DNA of 64,000 nucleotides from Nostoc sp. CHAB 5834 (GCA_020829485.1 JAIVFU010000028.1:1-64000); one strand, 5' to 3'. Shown: positions 44,319 through 53,299, numbered from the stretch's first letter. The notes: generated by a model from the letters alone, not told the origin. Made by a program: numbers and translations.

Positions 44319-44372
44319 GTTTGTAGTAAGGACTTTAGTCCTTCTTTTAGGACTAAAGTCCTTACTACAAAC
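44319..44372. repeat. 24-bp perfect hairpin repeat ('gtagtaaggactttagtcc' family)
   Basis: The arms 44319-44342 and 44349-44372 are exact complements with a six-base loop TCTTTT. Degenerate relatives lie near 11450-11505 and 23507-23565, always between genes. A REP-like family. Confidence 0.75.
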
Positions 44373-44596
44373 ATGCAAATTATTTACGTCATTTTACTTA
44401 AAAGTTTTATTTATGTCTATAATTTGGTAATTATCTCTAAGGTTAAGTACTACAGTTGCAAAAAATAATTTACTTAAGTGATATTTTTTACATTTTTTTT
44501 GGAAAATTGCTTTTGTAGATTAAGCCATAGTTTGATACATCCGTATTTTGGATGCTGATTGCAGAGATGATGCTACGTTTCGGCTAACAATGCGAT

Positions 44597-44823
44597 TAGA
44601 CATCTCCAGAAATTGGGGTTGCATATTTGCGGGATGATTTTACTATTTTTGTGGGATGGGCATCTTGCCCGTCTCCTGTATTTCCGGGCGGGCAGGATGC
44701 CCACCCCACAAGAATCATCCCTTAATTCAGCAACGCCCAGAAATTAATTATGCGTTACCTGAAACCCTTGTCTTGACGTTGCAATGCAACGTCTCTACAT
44801 TCGTTCATTTTCGGAGATGTCTA
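44597..44823. repeat. MITE, TAGACATCTCC family, copy 3, interrupted
   Basis: The outer ends are TAGACATCTCC (44597) and GGAGATGTCTA (to 44823). After CCAGAAATT (44606-44614) the copy is broken by a foreign segment and resumes with a second CCAGAAATT (44737-44745). It then reads through the usual interior, including GACGTTGCAATGCAACGTC. Confidence 0.78.
44615..44736. mobile_element. Second MITE inserted in the first, with 9-base target duplication
   Basis: A 122-base insert flanked by direct repeats CCAGAAATT. Its two halves are imperfect inverted repeats: 'gcgggatgatt...tgggatgggcatcttgcccg' against the complement of 'cgggcaggatgcccacccca...aatcatcccttaa'. The flanking duplication marks a transposition event. 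Confidence 0.7.
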
Positions 44824-44883
44824 TTGTTTCGACTGACAATGCGATTGTTTTGACCTGCAAAAATCTTTATTAAAGCTTTTGTA

Positions 44884-45199
44884 TATAGCGGTTTTCGTTT
44901 CCGTGAGGTATGCACGGCACTGCCCATGCGTGTCAACTTAAGCAAAAATGCATGTCCCACAGGCGTTTTACCCCCCTTAATCCCCCCGATGCATTGGGGG
45001 GAAAAAGAAATCCAGTTCCCTCCCCTTAGAAAAAGGAGGGTTAGGGTGGGGTGACGCGGTGAGTGATGGGAAGCCAGAGAACTGAATATCACGTCTTGGC
45101 AAGGGTTTTACGTTACGTTAAGTTGACACCTATGGGCACTGCCGTGCCCCTACACCTTGCGATGTAATGCTGTACCGCATCTGAATGGGAACCGCTATA
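44884..45199. repeat. 316-bp inverted-repeat element (TATAGCGGTT ends)
   Basis: TATAGCGGTT (44884-44893) is mirrored by AACCGCTATA (45190-45199). Internal mirrored blocks are gcacggcactgcccat / atgggcactgccgtgc and gtgtcaacttaa / ttaagttgacac. A lone related end lies near 8553. No transposase is inside; MITE-like. Confidence 0.65.
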
Positions 45200-45363
45200 A
45201 CAGCTTAAATATCTAATCCCGTAACGGCGAGTTGCGCTGGAAAATGTCAAAATTAAATGAGTTTTGCGTAGGCGCAAACGCGAGTGCGTCTCTAAGAGTT
45301 GCGACTTGTCGCCAGACATCACCATTTTACAAGCGCGGATTTGAGATAACTAAGTTGAAATTT

Positions 45364-46374
45364 ATGGGCAAGCAACGTGTTCTTTCTGGAGTTCAACCAA
45401 CGGGCAATTACCATCTAGGTAACTATTTGGGAGCCATTCGCAACTGGGTAGAAGGTCAGAGCGAATACGAAAATTACCTTTTTGTGGCTGATTTGCACGC
45501 GATTACAGTGCCACACGACCCAAAACAATTGGCAGCTGATACCTACACCCTTGCTGCTCTCTATCTAGCTTGTGGTCTTGATTTAAATCACTCCACCATC
45601 TTTGTGCAATCCCACGTTTCGGCTCACAGTGAACTCACCTGGTTGCTCAACTGCATTACACCTCTAAACTGGCTGCAAGATATGATCCAGTTTAAGGAAA
45701 AGGCTGTTAAACAGGGAGAAAATGTCAGTGCGGGCTTATTAGATTACCCTGTGCTGATGGCAGCTGATATTTTGCTTTACCAAGCCGATAAAGTGCCAGT
45801 GGGTGAAGACCAAAAGCAACACTTGGAATTGACACGGGATATTGCAGCTCGGTTAAATCACCAATTTGGTAAACCAGATCAACCACTTCTGAAGTTACCA
45901 GACCCTTTGATTAGTAAAGAAGGGGCAAGGGTGATGAGTTTAGCCGACGGTACACGCAAAATGTCGAAGTCTGATCCTTCGGAGTTAAGCCGAATCAGTT
46001 TGCTAGATTCACCAGAACAGATTCAACACAAGATTAAGCGTTGTAAAACTGATCCGATTCGTGGTCTGACTTTCGACGATCCAGCGCGTCCAGAGTGCAA
46101 TAATTTGTTAACGCTCTATACATTGCTTTCTGGTAAAGCGAAGGAAGATGTAGCAGTTGAGTGTCAGGATATGGGTTGGGGGCAATTCAAGCCATTGTTG
46201 ACGGACACAATTATTGAGTCTCTAAAACCAATTCAAGAAAAATATCAATCGATAATGGAGGATAAAGGCTATTTGGAATTTGTGTTGCGGGATGGAGGGG
46301 AAAAAGCTAGAGCGATCGCAAATCAAACTTTATCACAAGTAAAAACTGCTTTAGGCTATTCTCTTCCTCTATAA
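45364..46374 (+). CDS. trpS: Tryptophanyl-tRNA synthetase
   Basis: A 336-residue class I aminoacyl-tRNA synthetase that charges tRNA-Trp. The HIGH-type motif appears as GNYHLGNYLG (about 13-22), and KMSKS is exact in TRKMSKSDPS (about 197-206). ATG 45364 (MGKQRVLSGVQPTGN) is the family-typical start. The frame stays open upstream to 45232, but those 44 residues are repeat-derived and not part of the enzyme. metF-like follows after 40-58 bases on the same strand, so the two may be co-transcribed. Confidence 0.95.
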   Translation: MGKQRVLSGVQPTGNYHLGNYLGAIRNWVEGQSEYENYLFVADLHAITVPHDPKQLAADTYTLAALYLACGLDLNHSTIFVQSHVSAHSELTWLLNCITPLNWLQDMIQFKEKAVKQGENVSAGLLDYPVLMAADILLYQADKVPVGEDQKQHLELTRDIAARLNHQFGKPDQPLLKLPDPLISKEGARVMSLADGTRKMSKSDPSELSRISLLDSPEQIQHKIKRCKTDPIRGLTFDDPARPECNNLLTLYTLLSGKAKEDVAVECQDMGWGQFKPLLTDTIIESLKPIQEKYQSIMEDKGYLEFVLRDGGEKARAIANQTLSQVKTALGYSLPL

Positions 46375-46414
46375 GTTTTCCCTTTTCGGTGTGATTGGCT
46401 ATACCATTTAATAA

Positions 46415-47353
46415 ATGGAAATTCTTAATTATATGCATCACACCCATAGCCCCACAGCCTTCCAGAGAGCTGTACAAGCAGGTGAATTTCTAGTTACTGC
46501 CGAGGTAGCACCGCCGAAAGGCGGAGATCCAGCGCACATGATTCAAATGGCGGCGACTCTTAAGGGAAGGGTTCATGCTGTCAATGTTACTGATGGTAGC
46601 CGCGCAGTATTACGGATGTCTTCGTTAATGGCTTCAGTGATTTTGTTACAAAACGGTATAGAGCCGATTTGTCAAATTGCTTGCCGCGATCGCAACCGCA
46701 TAGGTTTACAAGCTGATTTGATGGGCGCTCATGCTTTAGGTATCCGTAATATCTTAGCTTTGACTGGCGACCCAGTAAAAGCAGGCGATCATCCAGATGC
46801 CAAAGCAGTGTTTGACTTGGAAGCAGTGCGACTGCTGCAACTGATTCGGAAGATGAATCAAGGCGTTGATTGCAACGAAAAACCTTTGACTGATGGAGCG
46901 TTAGATTTATTTGTTGGTGCAGCAGTAGATCCACAATGTAAAAGTTGGTCGGGTTTGCAAAGCCGATTTGAACGCAAAATCGAAGCCGGAGCGCAGTTTT
47001 TTCAAAGTCAATTGATTACAGATTTTGAGCGCCTAGAAAAGTTCATGGATACTATTGCTGCTGGGTATAAAAAACCAATTTTGGCAGGAATTTTTCTGTT
47101 GAAATCGGCAAAGAATGCCCAGTTTATTAATAGATGTGTTCCGGGTGTAAATATTCCCCAACATATTATTGATAGATTGGCAAAAGCCAAAGATCCTTTT
47201 GAGGAAGGGATGAAAATTGCCGCAGAGCAAGTGCAGATAGCGCGGCAATTGTGTCAAGGAGTTCACATGATGGCGGTGAAACGAGAAGATGCGATCGCGC
47301 CAATTCTAGATTTGGCTGGGGTTGCTCCAGTTAATCAGTTGGTATCCAAGTAA
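46415..47353 (+). CDS. Methylenetetrahydrofolate reductase family protein
   Basis: A 312-residue TIM-barrel protein of the MTHFR family (NAD(P)H- and FAD-dependent reduction of methylene-THF to methyl-THF, feeding methionine synthesis). Recognisable segments are TAEVAPPKGGD near the N-terminus, VNVTDGSRAVLRMSS, the CRDRNRIGLQADL motif, NILALTGDPVKAGDHPDA and KPILAGIFLLKSA. The length matches MetF-type proteins without a regulatory domain. The start is ATG 46415, or ATG 46433 (MHHTHSP). A 5-end fusion with a homocysteine methyltransferase, found in some bacteria, is absent. The gene sits 40 bases after trpS. Confidence 0.85.
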   Translation: MEILNYMHHTHSPTAFQRAVQAGEFLVTAEVAPPKGGDPAHMIQMAATLKGRVHAVNVTDGSRAVLRMSSLMASVILLQNGIEPICQIACRDRNRIGLQADLMGAHALGIRNILALTGDPVKAGDHPDAKAVFDLEAVRLLQLIRKMNQGVDCNEKPLTDGALDLFVGAAVDPQCKSWSGLQSRFERKIEAGAQFFQSQLITDFERLEKFMDTIAAGYKKPILAGIFLLKSAKNAQFINRCVPGVNIPQHIIDRLAKAKDPFEEGMKIAAEQVQIARQLCQGVHMMAVKREDAIAPILDLAGVAPVNQLVSK

Positions 47354-47477
47354 ATGAGATAAAAATTCTTTATTAAAGCAGATGGTTGTTCCCATCTGCT
47401 TTTTTCTGTTGAAACAGACGCATTTACACTATTTTTGATAAACTTTGAATGTCCAATGTTAGCTTTACTAAATCCAG

Positions 47478-48290
47478 GTGCAAACTGACAAAATATTTTA
47501 TAGCTTATTTCAAACTTTTCCTAGCATATTTTTTGCAATAATTGGCGATACGGCTGTCAATGTCAATGCATATCAATTTGTTTCAATCGAACTAAAAGAA
47601 ACTGCTTTTAGGATTGATGGAGTATTTATCCCCACAAGTGAAACCACAAACCAACCCCTCTATTTTGTTGAAGTCCAGTTTCAATTAGACCCGACTTTTT
47701 ATAGACGCTTCTTTGCCGAAATCTTTCTTTATTTACGTCAAAACGAATCTGTAAATTTTTGGCGTGCTGTTGTCATCTATCCCCAACGAAGTTTAGATCC
47801 AGACGATCGCCTACCGTATCAGTTGTTGCTAAACAGTTCACAAGTGCAATGCATTTATCTAGATGAATTAGATACAGATGAGAACTCACTTCAAGTTGCG
47901 ATCGTTAAATTAATTATCGAAAGGGAAGAGACAGCCGTTGAGAAAGGTAGAGAATTGATTTTACAAGCAAGGCAACAACTGGCAGATGAAACTACCACAA
48001 AGCAAATTGTAGAATTGATAAAGACTATTCTGTTGTACAAATTTACCAGGTTAAGCCGAGAGGAGTTAGCAGAAATGTTGGGTATAGACGACGAATTCAA
48101 AAAGACAAGGATGTATCAATCAATCAAGGAAGACGGCTTAGAAGAAGGTCGCCAGGAAGGTCGCCAGGAAGCTAAGTTAGAAGTTATTCCCCGGTTGTTG
48201 GCATTGGGATTGACTATAGAACAAGTGGCGGTGGCTCTCGATTTGACAGTGGCGCAAGTACAGCAAGCAGCCCAGAATCAGTCTAGCTGA
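47478..48290 (+). CDS. Rpn/DUF2887 family PD-(D/E)XK nuclease-like protein
   Basis: A 270-residue protein of the cyanobacterial Rpn/DUF2887 group. The nuclease core lies in the first 130 residues: FRIDGVFIPTSE supplies the Asp and YFVEVQFQLDPTFYRRFFAE supplies the E-x-Q part of the PD-(D/E)XK site. A helical C-terminus follows, with EEGRQEGRQEAKLEVIPRLL and the short repeat-type tail LGLTIEQVAVALDLTVAQVQ. Members promote RecA-independent recombination or belong to mobile DNA and often occur in many copies. The start is GTG 47478. No transposon ends are seen around it. Confidence 0.82.
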   Translation: MQTDKIFYSLFQTFPSIFFAIIGDTAVNVNAYQFVSIELKETAFRIDGVFIPTSETTNQPLYFVEVQFQLDPTFYRRFFAEIFLYLRQNESVNFWRAVVIYPQRSLDPDDRLPYQLLLNSSQVQCIYLDELDTDENSLQVAIVKLIIEREETAVEKGRELILQARQQLADETTTKQIVELIKTILLYKFTRLSREELAEMLGIDDEFKKTRMYQSIKEDGLEEGRQEGRQEAKLEVIPRLLALGLTIEQVAVALDLTVAQVQQAAQNQSS

Positions 48291-48326
48291 TAGTGAGCGC
48301 TGCTTGCGTCGCACTTAAAACCTAGG

Positions 48327-48572
48327 TTACATCTTACCGTGTTGCATCACTTCTTGTAGATGCCGACGAACCTCTTGTGCTTGCTCAAGATCAGATTGGC
48401 GCAATTTTTGGAATAACTCTACACAAGGCTGGGAACCTACTTGCTCTGCATCTTTGATATAAATATCGTAAGCTTTAATGGCTTCAGCCTTGTTGTGCAA
48501 AACAGTGACAAAATCATACTCCAAGTTGCTAATTACTTCTTGAGACTGTCCATTACCTGTATTTGTAGTCAT
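48327..48572 (-). CDS. Conserved small cyanobacterial protein, 81 aa
   Basis: MTTNTGNGQSQEVISNLEYD begins a short, almost entirely helical, charged protein with a ferritin-like two-helix feel (EYDFVTVLHNKAEAIKAYDI; ELFQKLRQSDLEQAQEVRRH). It has no membrane segment and no cofactor motif beyond scattered Glu/His. Very similar small proteins occur in many cyanobacteria, from memory, without known function. It is convergent with the Rpn gene, 36 bases apart. Confidence 0.68.
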   Translation of the reverse strand: MTTNTGNGQSQEVISNLEYDFVTVLHNKAEAIKAYDIYIKDAEQVGSQPCVELFQKLRQSDLEQAQEVRRHLQEVMQHGKM

Positions 48573-48805
48573 GGCTTGACCCTCTTTTAGAATTTCTAAT
48601 TAACTTATACTCACCCTAAAAGAGGGATTCATCTTCCAAAAAGAGTATATTTCAATACGTCGGAAGTACCTTGCAAAAGGTAAGTTATGCCATTTGAGAT
48701 TTTAGATGCATCCAATTTCCTGATACAGCCCCAAACAAAGGAGTGGAGAGTAAGAAAATGCTTTTTCCCCACTCTCCACTCCCCACTCCCCATTTTCATA
48801 ACAAT

Positions 48806-49354
48806 TTATCCAAGCGGTTGATTTTCATCACATTGTCGTGAATACTGTAATTCCAACTCATTTTGCCGTTCCCTACCTCCTCTGTACACAATCGGGCAAA
48901 ACTTAGTGTTAGCACTCATGCAATCCATGTGTGGCGTTTTAGCACAGACTACAAGTAGTCCACCCAGAACAAACAACAAACCACAAATTGCAAGCGTATT
49001 AACCCAAGAAATTTCCAGCGCTCCGTGAACTACTACCTCTCGCAGTAGAGATACAATTGTTACCTCAACTGCCACTCCTACAGAGATACTATGTTCTTGC
49101 AAGTAGACCATTAATAGTCGGAATAACTCGACTAAAATCAACACAAATAGTATTTTTGCAGTCACATGTTTATAGTCTAGTGGCTGTATGAGGGCGATCG
49201 CTATCCCCCACAATTGGATTAGCATGACGGCGAACAATCCCAAACACAAGACAATCACAATTAAGTCTTGAAAGGCTTCCATGTTCCGAACAATTGAGTG
49301 CCGATCAAGCCAGCGATCGCTAAATAAAAATCGACTTTTCTGGCGCTTTTGCAT
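48806..49354 (-). CDS. PsiE-family (phosphate-starvation-inducible) membrane protein
   Basis: A 182-residue protein with four hydrophobic helices (LIVIVLCLGLFAVMLIQLWG; ILFVLILVELFRLLMVYLQE; TIVSLLREVVVHG; TLAICGLLFVLGGLLVVCA). The family motif EHSISVGVAVEVTIVSLLRE is present. The PsiE family is induced by phosphate limitation in E. coli, but its biochemical role is unknown. The 40-residue polar C-terminal tail with several Cys and Arg residues is extra. No Pho box was recognised upstream. It is monocistronic. Confidence 0.8.
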   Translation of the reverse strand: MQKRQKSRFLFSDRWLDRHSIVRNMEAFQDLIVIVLCLGLFAVMLIQLWGIAIALIQPLDYKHVTAKILFVLILVELFRLLMVYLQEHSISVGVAVEVTIVSLLREVVVHGALEISWVNTLAICGLLFVLGGLLVVCAKTPHMDCMSANTKFCPIVYRGGRERQNELELQYSRQCDENQPLG

Positions 49355-49443
49355 GTACGTTTTATTCCAATCGGGACAAGTTCAGACAACACCAGCGAGT
49401 CAACCCAATAGTTTTATGTTATGCAATATTAAGCTTTTGCGCC

Positions 49444-50364
49444 TCAGCGAGGTTGGTAATTTAAATTTTGTGCTTGTTGCAACAATTGCTCGGCATTTTT
49501 CGCCCACTGAGGATTTTTCTGAGCATTATATAAATCTCTAGCAAATTGCAATACTTGCACTGCATCCCCATATTGCTGTAATTGCATAAAAACTAACCCT
49601 GCACCATAATAAGCATTGGGATAGTTAGAGTTAGCTTCGGCTGATTTTCTAAAAGCCTCTAATGCCTCTTGCAACTTGCGTTGCCCAAACCAAATTGAGC
49701 CAAGATTATAATAAGCTTCTGGATATTTGGGATTAATTTTTAATGCCTGATTAAAGGCATCTCTGGCTTGATCGAGTTTGCCTTGTTGGAGATAACACAT
49801 CCCTATATGATAAGGAGGTTCTGGTGCATTTTTGCTATATTCTATGGCTTTTCTAAAAGATGCGATCGCTCCTTGGCAATCTCGTTGCTGCTGTCGTACC
49901 AACCCCAAGTTATAGTGGGCAAATCCTAATTTTGGCTCGAGTTCTAGCGATCGTTGCAAATAATCGTTAGCTAACTGTAAATTATTGCCTTCTAACAACG
50001 CTCCACCTAAATTAGCAAAAGCTGGCGCAAATTTAGGATCGGCTTGTGTCGCTCGATAAAATGCATCCGCAGAGGGTTGTAATTGTCCCGTTTGTCGGAA
50101 CGCTAACCCTAAATTATAGTGCGCTGGTGCTAATGCCGGATCTAACTGGGTTGCTTGTTTAAAGGCTGCGATCGCATCTTGTACCCTTCCTGCCTGAATA
50201 GCTTGTAAGCCTTGGTTTAACAAGTCTACAGCAGTTTTACCATTAGATTGTGCCAGCTTTGAGGGGACAGGAGGAGATAGAGAAAGAGAGGGGGAGGAAA
50301 TGCTAACAAGCAGCATCAAAGTTACTAACCCGGCTATGCGATATTGAAATAATGATTTTCCCAT
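49444..50364 (-). CDS. Exported tetratricopeptide-repeat protein
   Basis: A 306-residue protein from ATG 50364. It has an N-terminal signal or anchor (YRIAGLVTLMLLVSISSPSL) and then six to seven TPR units from about residue 45 to 290, each with the A-x-x-x-Y-N-L-G and P-x-[FY] pattern (for example ALAPAHYNLGLAFRQTGQLQ). TPR arrays bind partner proteins, so this is probably a periplasmic scaffold. The partner is unknown, and no neighbour suggests one. It ends near the PsiE start on the same strand (89-base gap). Confidence 0.82.
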   Translation of the reverse strand: MGKSLFQYRIAGLVTLMLLVSISSPSLSLSPPVPSKLAQSNGKTAVDLLNQGLQAIQAGRVQDAIAAFKQATQLDPALAPAHYNLGLAFRQTGQLQPSADAFYRATQADPKFAPAFANLGGALLEGNNLQLANDYLQRSLELEPKLGFAHYNLGLVRQQQRDCQGAIASFRKAIEYSKNAPEPPYHIGMCYLQQGKLDQARDAFNQALKINPKYPEAYYNLGSIWFGQRKLQEALEAFRKSAEANSNYPNAYYGAGLVFMQLQQYGDAVQVLQFARDLYNAQKNPQWAKNAEQLLQQAQNLNYQPR

Positions 50365-50628
50365 TGATTTTCTGACTTGCAACACTTTCAGTTAAATTTA
50401 CTTTATAAAAAGTTTTTTACAAAAATTTTTATTTTGCTATGAAAGTTTGTGATATTTAACTTTTCTTAAACTAAATCTTACGACAGGCTACAATTTTTTT
50501 AACTTTCGATTAAAAGGAGCATAATAACAAATTAAAGAAGGGGTAATTTTGACTCCAGAGAAGCATTTTTTATCCCTGATATATACAGAATCATGCGGTT
50601 AGGAAAGACTTACCGCAAGGGAGGTTTT

Positions 50629-52677
50629 ATGAACGAAAAAGTAAAATCGGGTTCGCGGAATGTTGCAATTGTCGGGCCTTATTTAAGTGGAAAAACCACT
50701 TTACTAGAAAGCTTGTTATTTGTCACAGGGGCAATTTCTCGCAAAGGGAGTGTTAAGGACAGCAATACAGTGGGAGATAGTGCTGCCGAGTCGCGCGATC
50801 GCCACATGAGTGTAGAAGTCAGCGCCGCTAGCACTGAGTATAACGGCATTCGCTTCACTTTTATTGATTGTCCGGGAAGTGTAGAATTTGCTCAAGAAAC
50901 GTACAACGCTTTAATGGGAGTGGATGCGGCAATTGTAGTTTGCGAACCCATCCGCGAACGCGTCCTCACCCTCGCCCCTCTATTTAAATTCCTCGACGAT
51001 TGGGAAATTCCCCACCTCGTCTTCGTCAACAAAATGGATCGGGCAAATATTCACGTTTTAGAAACGTTACACGCCCTGAAAGCAGTATCTAGCCGTCCCC
51101 TGGTAGCGCATCAATATCCGATCATGAACGGGGAACAACTCACCGGCTTTATTGATATGGTGAGCGAACAGGCATATCAATATCATCCAGGCGCACCTGC
51201 TGACCCCATCGCCTTTCCCGAAAGTTTAAAAGAAGAAGAACATACAGCACGGGCAGAAATGCTCGAAGCCTTAGCAAATTTTGACGACCATTTACTCGAA
51301 GAACTTTTAGAAGACATCGAACCTCCTCAAGAGGAAATCCTCAAAGATTTAAAAATGGAATTAGGGGCAGATTTGGTAGTGCCCGTTTTCTTTGGTGTAG
51401 CAGAACAAGATTATGGTGTTAGACCTTTATTAGAAGCCTTGTTACGAGAAGCCCCCGAACCAGAAACCACAGCAGAACGTCGTTTAAAAAACATAAAAGG
51501 TGATACAGCTTTAGCACAGGTATTAAAAACTTTCTACACTCCCCAAGGTGGCAAACTCTCTCTCGTGCGTGTTTGGCGGGGCAAATTAACTGATGGCATT
51601 GTCCTCAATGGCATTCGCACTGGTGGAATTTACCGCCTCATGGGACAGCAACAGCAGTTCGTTAATGAAGTTGATGCTGGTGAAATTGTTGCATTGAGCC
51701 GTTTAGAAGGAATGAAGACAGGCGATACAATCTCTACAGAACAGCAGTCGGCAATAAAATTACCCAAAGCTGCACAGTTGGAACCAGTGTATGCCCTCGC
51801 CATTACACCAGAAAAGCGCAACGATGAAGTTAAACTAAGTGGCGCTATCACCAAGTTATTAGAAGAAGACTGCTCACTTGCTTGGGAACAACACGGTGAT
51901 ACTCACGAAGTTATCTTGTGGGGACAAGGCGAGATTCATTTACAAGTCGCCCTAGACAGACTGTGCCGCAAATATAACTTGCCGATGACAACCCACTTAC
52001 CGCAAGTGCCTTACAAAGAAACCATCCGCAAAACAGTAGCTTCAGTTCATGGGCGCTACAAGCATCAAAGTGGTGGTCACGGACAGTTTGGTGATGTTTT
52101 TCTCGAAATCAAGCCTTTACCACGCGGTACAGGTTTCAACTTTAATGAAACTATTGTCGGCGGCGTGGTTCCTAAACAGTACATTCCTGGCGTAGAAATG
52201 GGCGTGCGGGAATTTTTGACACACGGGCCTTTGGGCTTCCCAATAGTAGATTTGGCGGTAACTCTGACTAATGGTTCGTATCATAACGTTGATAGTTCCG
52301 AACAAGCCTTTAAACAAGCTGCCCGATTGGCAATGCAAACGGGAATACCCCAAGCGGAACCTACCCTGTTAGAACCAATTCTGCGGGTGGATGTTACCAC
52401 ACCTAACGAATTTACTTCCAAAGTGCTGCAACTGTTGAGTGGTAGACGGGGGCAAATTTTAGGCTATGAAGGCAGAAACGATTGGCCGGGCTGGGATAAT
52501 ATCTCTGCATACTTGCCACAAGCAGAGATGCAAAACTTTATTGTAGAGCTGCGATCGCTCACCTTGGGCGTTGGTTCCTTCCACTGGGAATATGACCATC
52601 TCCAGGAAGTACCAGAAAAACTCGCCGAACGCGTCATTCACAGCAATGGCAATGGTGGTAACGGCAACGGCAAGTAA
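50629..52677 (+). CDS. EF-G-like translational GTPase, atypical paralogue
   Basis: A 682-residue five-domain protein of the EF-G family (EF-G2/FusA2-like), not the main elongation factor. The P-loop is GPYLSGKTT (16-24) and G4 NKMD (134-137). The switch II motif reads DCPGSVEF (80-87), so the catalytic His of EF-G (PGHVDF) is replaced by Ser. The switch I 'RGITI' is replaced by HMSVEVS. Domains III-V are complete (GHGQFGDVFLEIKPLP; VVPKQYIPGVEMG). In mycobacterial EF-G2, loss of this His goes with loss of ribosome-stimulated GTPase. ATG 50629 has GGGAGG upstream. The C-terminus is Gly/Asn-rich. A rho-independent terminator follows. Confidence 0.87.
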   Translation: MNEKVKSGSRNVAIVGPYLSGKTTLLESLLFVTGAISRKGSVKDSNTVGDSAAESRDRHMSVEVSAASTEYNGIRFTFIDCPGSVEFAQETYNALMGVDAAIVVCEPIRERVLTLAPLFKFLDDWEIPHLVFVNKMDRANIHVLETLHALKAVSSRPLVAHQYPIMNGEQLTGFIDMVSEQAYQYHPGAPADPIAFPESLKEEEHTARAEMLEALANFDDHLLEELLEDIEPPQEEILKDLKMELGADLVVPVFFGVAEQDYGVRPLLEALLREAPEPETTAERRLKNIKGDTALAQVLKTFYTPQGGKLSLVRVWRGKLTDGIVLNGIRTGGIYRLMGQQQQFVNEVDAGEIVALSRLEGMKTGDTISTEQQSAIKLPKAAQLEPVYALAITPEKRNDEVKLSGAITKLLEEDCSLAWEQHGDTHEVILWGQGEIHLQVALDRLCRKYNLPMTTHLPQVPYKETIRKTVASVHGRYKHQSGGHGQFGDVFLEIKPLPRGTGFNFNETIVGGVVPKQYIPGVEMGVREFLTHGPLGFPIVDLAVTLTNGSYHNVDSSEQAFKQAARLAMQTGIPQAEPTLLEPILRVDVTTPNEFTSKVLQLLSGRRGQILGYEGRNDWPGWDNISAYLPQAEMQNFIVELRSLTLGVGSFHWEYDHLQEVPEKLAERVIHSNGNGGNGNGK

Positions 52678-52693
52678 TTATTTGTCTGAAATC

Positions 52694-52725
52694 AAAGCCC
52701 TACATTTAAGAGTGTAGGGCTTTTT
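52694..52725 (+). terminator. Rho-independent terminator of the EF-G-like gene
   Basis: AAAGCCCTACA (52694-52704) pairs with TGTAGGGCTTT (52713-52723), and the T-run extends to 52725. It lies 17 bases beyond the stop. Confidence 0.85.
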
Positions 52726-52726
52726 G

Positions 52727-53197
52727 TTAATGAATATTTAATACACTCTGGACGTGCTGTTGAAATGCTAATCCTTCTTTACCCCAACGGGTTTGGAACT
52801 TTTGTAGATTTTCCAATTTTATTGCTTTTCCAAATCGAGGAAAATAAATGGAACAATCAAATACTTTGTTGTTTTCTGGAGGATGCTCCCAATTCTCCGT
52901 CATCCAAATCACCTGGACAAGACGATAAATATTAAATTCCTCTCCAGCATTTCCATCAGGATAAAGCTGCTTATTCAGCATTTTAACAATGTGCGTTACT
53001 TTGCTACGTTGTCTTAAAATTATCAGTTCACCTTCTTGTGGAGTCTTGGCATTTATTTCGTCTCTATTTTCTAAATTTCTCCAATGTAAAGCAAAAATCT
53101 TTAATTCCGGATGTATAGTAAATATGCGTTGATAAGCCCAATCTTCACCATTTAAGGGTTTTACATTTTTAGTCCAAATTAATCCATTTAAATCCAT
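52727..53197 (-). CDS. Hypothetical protein, 156 aa, possible PUA/EVE-like fold
   Basis: A soluble protein from ATG 53197. The pattern GELIILRQRSKVTHIVKMLN followed by EFNIYRLVQVIWMTENW is a short beta-barrel-like arrangement seen in PUA/EVE-type nucleic-acid-binding domains. The N-terminus FTIHPELKIFALHWRNLENR could supply the first strands. This is my reading of strand spacing, not a recognised motif. Aromatic residues are abundant. It is convergent with the EF-G-like gene and upstream of nothing co-oriented except vapBC, 138 bases away. Function unknown. Confidence 0.6.
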   Translation of the reverse strand: MDLNGLIWTKNVKPLNGEDWAYQRIFTIHPELKIFALHWRNLENRDEINAKTPQEGELIILRQRSKVTHIVKMLNKQLYPDGNAGEEFNIYRLVQVIWMTENWEHPPENNKVFDCSIYFPRFGKAIKLENLQKFQTRWGKEGLAFQQHVQSVLNIH

Positions 53198-53299
53198 AAA
53201 TATTTTTCAATCTTGTTTTAAAAGAGAAGCTACAGTAATAGTTTTCCCGAAAATATTGCTAAAATAACAAATTTTTTTTGTAAATATCACCAAGGCTGA

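Larger units (their letters stand above)
44190..45363. other. 1.2-kb cluster of mobile palindromic elements
   Basis: No gene. It holds a 24-bp perfect hairpin (44319-44372), a MITE interrupted by another MITE (44597-44823) and a 316-bp inverted-repeat element (44884-45199). The trpS promoter lies in or after the last element. Confidence 0.65.

Noticed and set aside
45232..45363. 44-residue N-terminal extension of trpS
   Set aside because: It is encoded by repeat-like sequence, and the family start is at the internal ATG 45364.
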